Shown here piece after piece: positions 46,969-54,340 of a DNA stretch of 64,000 bases (position 1 is the stretch's first letter; every line of letters begins with the position of its first letter). The DNA is from a marine gamma proteobacterium HTCC2080 (lineage in GTDB: Bacteria > Pseudomonadota > Gammaproteobacteria > Pseudomonadales > Halieaceae). Under the pieces are notes generated by a model. The model saw only the letters and a list, made by a program, of their open reading frames with translations, made no database searches and had not been told where the DNA came from. The stretch lies in assembly GCA_000169115.1 (NCBI GenBank), contig AAVV01000009.1, positions 62,001-126,000 on the forward strand. The letters run 5' to 3'. Both the position numbers and the translations under genes were made by a program.

Positions 46969-47841
46969 ATGAGCGATAAATCACTGTCCTTGATTCTCGG
47001 CAGCGGCGGTGCGCGAGGCATGGCACATATAGGCGTGATCCGCTGGTTGGAGGAACATGATTATAAGATTGAATCAATCAGCGGGTGCTCAATGGGCGCG
47101 CTGGTGGGTGGAATATATGCCTGTGGCAAATTGTCGGAGTTTACCGACTGGCTGCGAGCCCTCGACAAGCTCGATATTGTTAAGTTACTCGACCTCACCC
47201 TGAGTGATGGCGGTTTTGTAAAAGGTGATCGGATTATCGAAACCTTGAAAGAGCTGGTCGGTAATCATTGCATCGAAGACTTGCCGATTACCTTCACAGC
47301 CGTTGCCGCAAATATCGAAGATGAAAAGGAAGTCTGGCTAAATCGCGGTCCAGTATTTGATGCCATCCGGGCATCTATTTCACTGCCACTGTTTTTTACC
47401 CCGGCCCAGCTGGGTGAGCAGCGCCTGCTTGATGGTGGCATTTTGAATCCAGTGCCTATTGCACCGACCTTCAATGACGCTACCAGCGTGAAGCTGGCGG
47501 TGAACCTCAACGGCAAGCCCCTCGCCTATGCCCAGCCCGCAAAGCAAATAACGGCGGAAGGTCAAAGTGGTCTTCGTGAAAAGGTGCAAACTTACATTGA
47601 AGACCTCGCCCGGCGTTCAGTGAGTAAAGTCGATATTGATATGGATATGTTCGACGTTGCTAACCAAACGTTCGATGCTATGCAGGGTGCGATTGCGCGT
47701 CACAAGCTTGCCATCTATCCGCCAGACGTTGTGGTCGAAATTCCCCGTAACGCCTGCGGCACCCTAGAGTTCGACCGTGCGGAAGAGATGATCGAGCTGG
47801 GTTACGAGAGTGCGGAGAGCGCGCTAGGCTCGCTTAGTTGA
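46969..47841 (+). CDS. Patatin-like phospholipase (RssA type)
   Basis: A 290-residue patatin with the full set of motifs: oxyanion GSGGARG (11-17), nucleophile elbow GCSMG (Ser41) and the DGG of LLDGGILNP (Asp155), which form the Ser-Asp dyad. There is no signal peptide, so it acts in the cytoplasm or at the inner membrane on acyl-lipid esters. The start at 46969 has GGAG 7 bases upstream; the frame upstream to 46927 lacks one. It is followed by a small hairpin and transcribed alone. Confidence 0.93.
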   Translation: MSDKSLSLILGSGGARGMAHIGVIRWLEEHDYKIESISGCSMGALVGGIYACGKLSEFTDWLRALDKLDIVKLLDLTLSDGGFVKGDRIIETLKELVGNHCIEDLPITFTAVAANIEDEKEVWLNRGPVFDAIRASISLPLFFTPAQLGEQRLLDGGILNPVPIAPTFNDATSVKLAVNLNGKPLAYAQPAKQITAEGQSGLREKVQTYIEDLARRSVSKVDIDMDMFDVANQTFDAMQGAIARHKLAIYPPDVVVEIPRNACGTLEFDRAEEMIELGYESAESALGSLS

Positions 47842-47851
47842 GTTCTATTCC

Positions 47852-47866
47852 CGGGCACTGTGCCCG
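47852..47866 (+). terminator. Weak terminator hairpin
   Basis: CGGGCA, CTG, TGCCCG then TTTG, eleven bases after the patatin stop. The stem is good, the T-run short. Confidence 0.5.
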
Positions 47867-48063
47867 TTTGGGCAGCATCACTATTTGAGAAGCGGCGATA
47901 AGCGTCAGTGGGCCAGCCGATTCCCTGGTGATCGCCTCAGAGGGTGGGGCGCCAGTACAGTGTGTCACTTATTGCACATTTGTTCGGTTCCTGTTGATAT
48001 ACCATAGTGAGTTGGCATGTCGTGGTGGTATGTCGGAAGACCATTCCTAGAAGGGAGAGATTT

Positions 48064-48645
48064 ATGCAAATTGTGAGAGCCATAGTGCTGAGTTTTTGTG
48101 CGTTTATGATCCAGCCGGCGCTGGCTGATGAGGTCGAGACGACACTGGAGAATTTCCGCACGGCGGGTGCTGGCGATTTTATTGAGGACGCTTATGGCTA
48201 CGCAGTGTTCCCCAGTATCGGAAAAGGCGGCATTGGCATTGGTGGTGCGCACGGTAAGGGTTTTGTCTATCAGGATGGCGAGCGGACGGGCAAGGTAAAA
48301 ATGAGTCAAATCACCTATGGCCTGCAGTTAGGCGGACAGGTGTATAGCCAAATGATTTTCTTCCGAGATGAGCGCTCCTATAACGACTTCACGTCGGGCA
48401 ATTTTGAGTTTGGTGCACAGGCGACTGCGGTGGCGCTCACCGCGAGCGCAACGGCTTCGACTTCAACTGGTGGCGGTGGCACTGCGTCTGCCGGGACCGA
48501 CGCCGACTCTAACGACGTAACCGCTGAAAATAAGCAGTACGATGGTCGCAGTGGTATGGCGATCTTCACGATTGCCAAAGGCGGTCTGATGTACGAAGCC
48601 ACGCTGGGCGGCCAAAAGTTCAAATTCGAAGCATTGGACGATTAG
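48064..48645 (+). CDS. SYLF/YSC84 domain secreted lipid-binding protein
   Basis: A 193-residue exported protein. The signal MQIVRAIVLSFCAFMIQPAL then A ends before DEVETTL; GGGAGAG precedes the ATG at 48064. The YSC84 (SYLF) fold is shown by YGYAVFPSIGKGGIGIGGAHG, then GLQLGGQVYSQMIFF and GAQATAVALTASATA, ending with the typical GGLMYEATLGGQKF. The central low-complexity stretch (TGGGGTASAGTDADSND) may be a flexible loop. SYLF proteins bind phospholipids; the bacterial role is not settled. Confidence 0.88.
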   Translation: MQIVRAIVLSFCAFMIQPALADEVETTLENFRTAGAGDFIEDAYGYAVFPSIGKGGIGIGGAHGKGFVYQDGERTGKVKMSQITYGLQLGGQVYSQMIFFRDERSYNDFTSGNFEFGAQATAVALTASATASTSTGGGGTASAGTDADSNDVTAENKQYDGRSGMAIFTIAKGGLMYEATLGGQKFKFEALDD

Positions 48646-48661
48646 CCCACAGAGTTAGATG

Positions 48662-48690
48662 AGGCCGCTTGATAGCGGCCTTTTTTTTTG
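48662..48690 (+). terminator. Rho-independent terminator
   Basis: AGGCCGC, TTGATA, GCGGCCT followed by a run of nine Ts: the terminator of the YSC84 gene. On the minus strand the same hairpin lies downstream of the tRNA repeats but lacks a U-run there. Confidence 0.93.
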
Positions 48691-48700
48691 GCGTAGAAAA

Positions 48701-48937
48701 TGGTGGGCCCAGTAGGGTGATGTGGGGTTTCGAGAAGCACCGCTTCCAGCCAGCGAACGCCCAAGCGTCTCGCGCGGGCTGGAATAGTCCGCTGAGGTTC
48801 AGCACGAATGCAATGAAGTGGTGGGCCCAGTAGGGTGAACCGGGGTTTCGAGAAGCATCGCTTCGAGCCGGTGAACGACCGAGCGCTTTGCGCGCGGGCT
48901 GGAATAGTCCCACAGGTTCAGCACGAACGCAGTGAAG
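48701..48937 (-). repeat. Two tandem rtT-like repeats behind a tRNA
   Basis: Two direct units, 48819-48937 and 48701-48818, lie immediately 3' of the minus-strand tRNA. Each unit begins, on the plus strand, with TGGTGGGCCCAGTAGG, which on the minus strand is the exact last 16 nt of the tRNA including CCA. The rest, including GGAATAGTCC and GGTTCAGCACGAA, is roughly 75-80% alike. The layout is that of the rtT repeats of the E. coli tyrT operon. A 97-codon minus-strand frame (48620-48913) spans both units, as tpr does in E. coli, but I would not call it a gene. Confidence 0.88.
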
Positions 48938-49014
48938 TGGTGGGCCCAGTAGGACTTGAACCTACGACCAATCGATTATGAGTCGACTGCTCTAACCAAC
49001 TGAGCTATGGGCCC
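48938..49014 (-). tRNA. tRNA with anticodon CAT, probably Ile2 (lysidine-modified)
   Basis: On the minus strand a full 77-base cloverleaf begins GGGCCCATAGCTCAG and ends CCTACTGGGCCCACCA with encoded CCA. The anticodon arm is GTCGA-CTCATAA-TCGAT, so the anticodon is CAT. It resembles tRNA-Ile2 (E. coli ileX) more than elongator tRNA-Met: the GCAG before the anticodon arm, TTGGTCG variable region and GTTCAAGTCC T-arm are Ile2-like, whereas elongator Met usually has ATCA-CTCATAA-TGAT. If so, C34 would be changed to lysidine by TilS and read AUA. Older annotation would call it tRNA-Met. Confidence 0.9.
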
Positions 49015-49065
49015 GAAAGCGGAAAGTTTATCAGATGTTTGGCCTCACCAAGCAGCTGAAATTAC

Positions 49066-50253
49066 TCAATCTGCTGCTTGGTCTGGAATGCAGCGAACAT
49101 TGATGACGCCCTCAATACCACGCAGCTGCTCTAGCAGGTCTGCCGGTGGTGTGGTGTTGAGGTCAATCAAGTTATACGCAATTTCATCTCGGCTTTTGTT
49201 TAACAGATCCACGACATTGATTTGACTGTCACCGATGGCCGTCAAAATGTGGCTCAGTGTGCCGGGTAAGTTGGTATTGGTAATCGCAATGCGCGAACCG
49301 GTTGTGCGCTCAAGTTCCAATCTGGGAAAGTTTACGGAGTTGCGAATATTGCCGTGCTCCAAGAAAGCGCGAAGTTGATCGGCGCCCATAATGGCGCAAT
49401 TTTCCTCGGCCTCCGCGGTGCTGGCTCCAATGTGGGGCATAAGAATGCAGTCTTTGCGTCCACGTAGCAGAGGGTGGGGAAAGTCAGTGATGTAGCGTCC
49501 TAAACCCTGTTTATCAAGGGCAGCAGCAACCGCCTCGGTGTCTACAATCTGCTCTCTTGCAAAGTTCAGTAGACATGCGTCAGATCTAAAGTATTTCAAA
49601 GTCTCCTGATTAATCAGGTGATGGGTGCTTTCAATGGCAGGCACGTGAATTGAAATGTAATCGGCACGCGAAAATAGCGCCTGCATATTTTCCATGCGCT
49701 TGACGCTGCTCGGCAGCTGCCATGCCGCCTCTATAGAAATAGCGGGGTCGAAGCCAACAACATCCATCCCTAATTCGAGGCCTAACTGAGCGACCAGGCT
49801 GCCAATAGCGCCCAAGCCTAAAACCCCTAGGGTCTTACCTTTGAGCTCAGCGCCGGCAAAGCGCTTTTTTTCCGCCTCAAGCAGCGGGCCCATCGCTTGT
49901 TCATCAAGGTCCTCTGAAAGGCTATTGACGAAGTCTATACCGCCCAAAATATCCCGAGAGGCCAACAGCAAACCTGCAGCGACAAGCTCCTTTACGGCAT
50001 TAGCATTGGCTCCAGGGGTGTTAAAAACGGGAATGCCAAGTTCTGTGCAATGGCTCAAGGGGATGTTGTTAACGCCAGCACCTGCTCGGGCAATGGCGGT
50101 CACCGATGCAGATATTTCGTCAGCCTGAAGCTTATGGCTGCGCAACAGCATGGCATCGGCGCTGCCAATTTCACCGCCTACCTCATAGGATTGTCTGGGA
50201 AATCTCTCAAGCCCTTTGACCGAGATGGCATTAAATGTACGAATTTTAAACAT
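49066..50253 (-). CDS. serA: D-3-phosphoglycerate dehydrogenase
   Basis: First step of serine synthesis, oxidising 3-phosphoglycerate to 3-phosphohydroxypyruvate with NAD. The 395-residue protein has the catalytic/substrate domain (ARAGAGVNNIPL, about 55-67), a Rossmann domain with GKTLGVLGLGAIGSLVAQLG (about 142), the catalytic His in LMPHIGAST, and a C-terminal ACT domain (RIAITNTNLPGTLSHILTAI onward) that would bind serine as feedback inhibitor. It is of the shorter ACT-only form. It stands alone next to the tRNA gene. Confidence 0.95.
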   Translation of the reverse strand: MFKIRTFNAISVKGLERFPRQSYEVGGEIGSADAMLLRSHKLQADEISASVTAIARAGAGVNNIPLSHCTELGIPVFNTPGANANAVKELVAAGLLLASRDILGGIDFVNSLSEDLDEQAMGPLLEAEKKRFAGAELKGKTLGVLGLGAIGSLVAQLGLELGMDVVGFDPAISIEAAWQLPSSVKRMENMQALFSRADYISIHVPAIESTHHLINQETLKYFRSDACLLNFAREQIVDTEAVAAALDKQGLGRYITDFPHPLLRGRKDCILMPHIGASTAEAEENCAIMGADQLRAFLEHGNIRNSVNFPRLELERTTGSRIAITNTNLPGTLSHILTAIGDSQINVVDLLNKSRDEIAYNLIDLNTTPPADLLEQLRGIEGVINVRCIPDQAAD

Positions 50254-50417
50254 GATTTTTTTCGCTGTATCGCTCGCGATGAAGGGGTTTGGGGCGGGAA
50301 TGGATAGAAATATCCACGCGCGGGGCGCAGATTAACAGAAATCAGTGGTATTTATTGGATCTGACGGGATTTCGTCTCGACTTTCGTTACTGTAGAGGCT
50401 GTTAACGCGGAGAATTC

Positions 50418-50996
50418 ATGTCCAACCCTGCCCCCAAACCAGCTCAATCGGTGCCCAATGCCGCCAATGCCTCTAGGCATAGCTTGCCCGAGTGGCTGAT
50501 AGCAGATCTCAGGTCTGACCATGCGGGTGAGATGGGTGCGGTCATGATTTACCAGGGTATTTTGGCGGTAAGCCGGGATGCTGGTGTCAGGGAATTTGCG
50601 CAGCATCACCTGGCGACCGAAGAAACACACTTACAGCGCATCAGTGCACTGCTTCAAGAGAGCCAACACACGCGGTTGTTGCCTTTGTGGCGTGTCATGG
50701 GCTGGTTGACCGGGGCTTTGCCGGCAATGCTGGGAGCAAATAGTGTGTTTGTGACCATCGAGGCCGTGGAAACTTTCGTCGATCATCATTATCAGGAGCA
50801 GCTGAATCGAATAGATCCCGAAGGCAAGTATGCCGATATTCGGTTGATCTTGGAGGAGTGCCAAGCCGATGAGATCGCCCATCGTGATGAAGCCCGAGGT
50901 CTTGCGACGCAAGCGCGAGGGCCATTGCTGAGTTTATGGGCACTTGTGGTGAAAAGTGGTTCGGCGGCGGCTGTGTGGGCCGCCCGCCGAGTTTAG
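50418..50996 (+). CDS. Demethoxyubiquinone hydroxylase family protein (Coq7-like)
   Basis: A 192-residue di-iron carboxylate hydroxylase related to Coq7/UbiF-type enzymes of ubiquinone biosynthesis. The iron ligands lie in LRSDHAGEMGAV, ATEETHLQRI, IEAVETFVDHHYQ and CQADEIAHRDEA, that is, the ExxH pairs of the family. A hydrophobic patch GALPAMLGANSVFVTIEAVE would sit on the membrane. ubi genes are not adjacent. The gene converges with the SDR gene, only 6 bases apart. The name coq7 is likely but not fully certain because some members have diverged. Confidence 0.87.
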   Translation: MSNPAPKPAQSVPNAANASRHSLPEWLIADLRSDHAGEMGAVMIYQGILAVSRDAGVREFAQHHLATEETHLQRISALLQESQHTRLLPLWRVMGWLTGALPAMLGANSVFVTIEAVETFVDHHYQEQLNRIDPEGKYADIRLILEECQADEIAHRDEARGLATQARGPLLSLWALVVKSGSAAAVWAARRV

Positions 50997-51002
50997 GTTA
51001 GA

Positions 51003-51794
51003 TCAGGCAGGTTCCCAGGCGTCTGGCAGTGAGGCGTTAACCACGCCACCATCGACAGCTACCGTTTCCCCGACGACATAATCGCCAGACCTTGCAGCGA
51101 GATAGATAGCGGCCGCGGCCATATCCTCATCGGCACCGATACGCCCACTGGGAATTCCAGGAGCAATGGCATCGCCATAGTCACGGGCTGCTTTGTTCAT
51201 TTCAGAGGCAAAAGCGCCGGGAGCAATAGCCGTCACGTTTATGTGATCAGTGATCAATCGTGCCGATAGGCGCTTGGTGAGGTTAATCACCGCCGCTTTA
51301 GAGGCCTGATAGCTGTAGGTTTCCCAAGGGTTAAGGCGCAAGCCGTCAATCGAGGCAATGTTGATCACTTTGCCCGGGCGCGCTGCCGTGGCGGCAGCTT
51401 TTAAGGTAGGGAAGAGCGCCTGCGTCAAAAAGAACAGTGACTTTACGTTAAGGTCCATGACCTTATCCCAGCCTTTTTCTGGAAAAGCTTCGAAATCTTG
51501 ACCCCAAGCGGCGCCGGCATTGTTGACCAAAATATCGAGTTTAGGCTCCTTCGCGGTCATAGCCTCGGCGAGAGCGCGGCAGCCATCAACGGTGGAGATG
51601 TCGGCGGGCAGTGAGTGACAGTTGTCGCCGAGCTCAGCGGCGACTTCGTCACAAACTTCGGCTTTGCGCGATGAAATATAAACTTTGGCGCCTTGTGCAA
51701 TGAAGCCTTTGGCAATCATGAGACCAATGCCTCTTGAGCCACCTGTCACAAGGGCAGTCTTACCCTCCAGAGAAAAAAGGCTGTTTGTATCCAT
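51003..51794 (-). CDS. Short-chain dehydrogenase/reductase (RhlG/FabG-like)
   Basis: A 263-residue classical SDR: TGGSRGIG (17-24), NNAGAAWG, active-site Ser in INIASIDGLRLN, YSYQASKAA as YxxxK, and the closing VDGG. The NPWETYSYQASK segment and length are like RhlG-type 3-oxoacyl reductases, so a role in acyl or secondary-alcohol chemistry is possible. There is no signal peptide, unlike the exported SDR at 22819. It is divergent from the histidine kinase. Confidence 0.9.
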   Translation of the reverse strand: MDTNSLFSLEGKTALVTGGSRGIGLMIAKGFIAQGAKVYISSRKAEVCDEVAAELGDNCHSLPADISTVDGCRALAEAMTAKEPKLDILVNNAGAAWGQDFEAFPEKGWDKVMDLNVKSLFFLTQALFPTLKAAATAARPGKVINIASIDGLRLNPWETYSYQASKAAVINLTKRLSARLITDHINVTAIAPGAFASEMNKAARDYGDAIAPGIPSGRIGADEDMAAAAIYLAARSGDYVVGETVAVDGGVVNASLPDAWEPA

Positions 51795-51924
51795 AAATCC
51801 GTCCTGTCGCGTTGTGCATTAATGATGAGGAGGGCAAACCCTACCGAACACCGACGAGGTATGCCAGCCCAGTGGACTCTGGCATGATCAAAACATTACC
51901 TATGTACAAAGAGGAGATCTGCTT

Positions 51925-52755
51925 TTGTCTGCAGACGATGATCGCCCGGCCGCTGAGGAGCTCGCCGCGCGCTTAAAACACAGTGCGCGTTTGGCCTCGG
52001 TAGGAAAATTGGCCTCTAGTGCGGCTCATGAAATTAACCAGCCGCTCAATGTTATTCGTATGGCGGCATTTAACCTTCGGCGCGTTATTGAGAAAGGGAC
52101 ATTAGACGCCGAGTCAGCCCTAAAGAAACTCGAGCGCATTGACACGCAAATAGCGCGGGCAGCGCGACTTGTGGGGGGCATGAAGGCGTTTTCGCCGACC
52201 GGTGCCGATACGACTACCAATATCAATCCCACCGAGGCATTGGTAACGGCCCTTGAATTGATGGCCAAGCGGTTCACCGGCGCAGATATCGAGCTTATTT
52301 ATAGCGCTGACGAAACTACTGATAACAGCACTGAAGACAGCTCAAAAGGCACTTCTGAAGAGGCTAACAAGACAATAGAAGCCTCACCCAGTGCGTTTCA
52401 GGAGTTAATAGTTAACCTACTAGACAACGCGATTGAAGCCTACGGTGAGGCTCCTCAACGCAATCCCCTTCTTGAAGATGAGGGTCTGCCACCGCGCTGG
52501 ATCAAAGTTGTCGAGACTGCACAAGCGCGAGAACTGACGATCACCATTGAAGACGCCGCCGGGGGTGTGACACCAAAGATTGCACACCAGGCATTTCAAC
52601 CTTTTATCACGACAGCCGAAGACGGCAGTCATGCAGGCCTTGGCTTGACGGTTTGTGCAAGCATTGCGGCATCAATGGGTGGCGCTGTAACCCTAGCTCG
52701 CACCGAGTTAGGGTCAAAGGCAACAGTGAGTCTGCCATTGACAGAGAGTTTCTAA
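51925..52755 (+). CDS. Soluble orphan sensor histidine kinase
   Basis: A 276-residue kinase core with no membrane segment, sensor domain or receiver. It starts at a TTG with GAGGAG 8 bases upstream. The H box ASSAAHEINQPLNVIRM (His35) is at the very N-terminus, followed by the dimerisation helix, the N box LLDNAIEA and the G boxes (HAGLGLTVCAS). An unusual acidic, Ser/Thr-rich insert (about 131-152, DETTDNSTEDSSKGTSEEA) precedes the N box. No response regulator is adjacent. Signal input probably comes from another protein. Confidence 0.85.
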   Translation: MSADDDRPAAEELAARLKHSARLASVGKLASSAAHEINQPLNVIRMAAFNLRRVIEKGTLDAESALKKLERIDTQIARAARLVGGMKAFSPTGADTTTNINPTEALVTALELMAKRFTGADIELIYSADETTDNSTEDSSKGTSEEANKTIEASPSAFQELIVNLLDNAIEAYGEAPQRNPLLEDEGLPPRWIKVVETAQARELTITIEDAAGGVTPKIAHQAFQPFITTAEDGSHAGLGLTVCASIAASMGGAVTLARTELGSKATVSLPLTESF

Positions 52756-52858
52756 CGGCCGGTTACTGGCTGGCAAAGTACCGCCTCCAGTTAAGGACCG
52801 AGAGCAACCCATCGAAAGTGCTAGTGCAAAAGATGCCGGCCGAAGGTGATGCTAACCA

Positions 52859-54340
52859 TTACTTGTTCAGGGTTAGCATGTACTTGGCGACCTCCAGTCG
52901 CATTTCTTCAGACAGGTGGTTCTGCGGTGGCATGGAGGGAAAGTCGGGTCGCTTTTTTTCGGGCGCTGCAATGTACTGCGCAATGGCACTCGCATCCTCG
53001 CCATACTGGGCCTTAATCGCCATGACGGGCGGGCCAATCATGCGTACGTTGTAGGTGTGACAGCCGGCACAGATGCCTTGGTAAACCAACTTGGCGCCGT
53101 CCGCATCGACCGTAATCACGCGGGGTGCGGCGGGCTCAGCCAGCATTTTGCTGCTTACTCCTCGTGTCGTGCCGGCTAGAGCGGGAGCGGAGCTTACGGC
53201 GTCAGCAGCGCGCACGGTTGGGCTGTTGCAGTCGCCCCAATCGCCAAGGCCAAAGGTGCGGTAGGCCGACTTTCGGCTCACACAGCTCTCCCTATCGGCA
53301 TGGGCCGCGCCTTTAAAAGCCAGTATGTCAGGCCCAGTGGTTGAAAATTGCGTCAGCATTAGGGCTTTTACTTCGGTGGCAGGGTCATTGCCGTTATCAA
53401 ACATCACGTTATCCAAAATTTGGACGCGATCTGGATTGGGATCAGAATCGGGATCACCGGCAACGTCGGTGGCAAAGTCCTGGCTGGTTACAATAATGCC
53501 CGCGGTGTTGTTGCCCGTAATTATGTTGTCTTCAATAATTACGTCATCACCGGCCAAAATCAGCATACCGGTGCCCGAGGGTATGCCCGCAACCAGTGAT
53601 CCGGGAATCGCAAAATTTGGCGTGTTGTTATTGATTACGGTGTTGCGTCGAACGATGGCATCGTATGAGGTTTTAATCGGCAGTCCCGGTGTAATAAACA
53701 CTAAAATACCGCCGGTGTTGTTGTGGGCAATGTTGCCCTCAACCAGCGCATGACGGCTATTTTCTATTTCAATGCCGGCGACGTTATCGAATACCCGGTT
53801 ATTGCGGACGTCAATGTAATCACTCATGCCCACATAAATGGCGGCGTCTTCGATGCCGCTAAGCACGTTGTTTTCAATCAATCCGTTTTCACCGAATTCA
53901 GGGAAAATGCCGTATACCCCCGTATCAATGACCCAGTTGTTGCGTATCGAAAAGTTGTTACCGGCCTGCCCCATAATGGCATTGCCTTTGTAATTGGTTA
54001 TTTTGAACCACTCCACAGTAAAGCCATTACCCGAATACAAGATGGCGTCGTTAAGTTGCTTATCGCCCTCAAGATTGGGCCACTCGCCGTCTTCCACTAC
54101 GCCACGCAGGGTAATGTCGTCTTTGTCCACGTAAACGGTTTCTCGGTACAAGCCAGGGTGCACCTGAATAATGTCTCCGGGGCTTGCTGCTTCGACGGCC
54201 GCTTGAATCGAATCGCCCTCACGGACATCGTGAATGGCGGCATGACTGTTGCTCACAGCGCACGCAAAGAGAATACATAGCGTCTTGAAGCTGCGATGGG
54301 AGAACATCGACTGCGAACTGGTTGATTGTGAGGGTGTCAT
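52859..54340 (-). CDS. Exported beta-helix protein fused to cytochrome c
   Basis: A 493-residue periplasmic protein with two parts. After a signal peptide ending near SNSHA, residues about 38-340 form a right-handed parallel beta-helix (CASH/PbH1-type repeats: VREGDSIQAAVEAASPGD, DDITLRGV, NNFSIRNNWVID, GLIENNVLSG, YIDVRNNRVF, ALVEGNIAHNN). Residues about 415-493 are a monoheme cytochrome c with CAGCH (424-428) and a distal Met in FPSMPPQ. Its start overlaps the stop of the MauG-like gene by ATGA, so translation is coupled. A linker with a possible Cys pair (DRESCVSRK and GDCNS) joins the parts. The substrate is unknown. Confidence 0.9.
   Translation of the reverse strand: MTPSQSTSSQSMFSHRSFKTLCILFACAVSNSHAAIHDVREGDSIQAAVEAASPGDIIQVHPGLYRETVYVDKDDITLRGVVEDGEWPNLEGDKQLNDAILYSGNGFTVEWFKITNYKGNAIMGQAGNNFSIRNNWVIDTGVYGIFPEFGENGLIENNVLSGIEDAAIYVGMSDYIDVRNNRVFDNVAGIEIENSRHALVEGNIAHNNTGGILVFITPGLPIKTSYDAIVRRNTVINNNTPNFAIPGSLVAGIPSGTGMLILAGDDVIIEDNIITGNNTAGIIVTSQDFATDVAGDPDSDPNPDRVQILDNVMFDNGNDPATEVKALMLTQFSTTGPDILAFKGAAHADRESCVSRKSAYRTFGLGDWGDCNSPTVRAADAVSSAPALAGTTRGVSSKMLAEPAAPRVITVDADGAKLVYQGICAGCHTYNVRMIGPPVMAIKAQYGEDASAIAQYIAAPEKKRPDFPSMPPQNHLSEEMRLEVAKYMLTLNK

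Noticed and set aside
48620-48913. 97-codon minus-strand frame across the tRNA-tail repeats
   Set aside because: Similar in position to E. coli tpr, but no ribosome site and weakly basic; kept only as part of the repeat.
48701-49014. tRNA-tail copies as integration (att) sites of a mobile element
   Set aside because: Copies are 118-119 bases apart with no integrase or cargo between, and the whole unit is repeated, which fits rtT-like repeats better.
53325-54280. Two plus-strand frames (142 and 185 codons) opposite the beta-helix/cytochrome gene
   Set aside because: The beta-helix and heme motifs prove the minus-strand frame.
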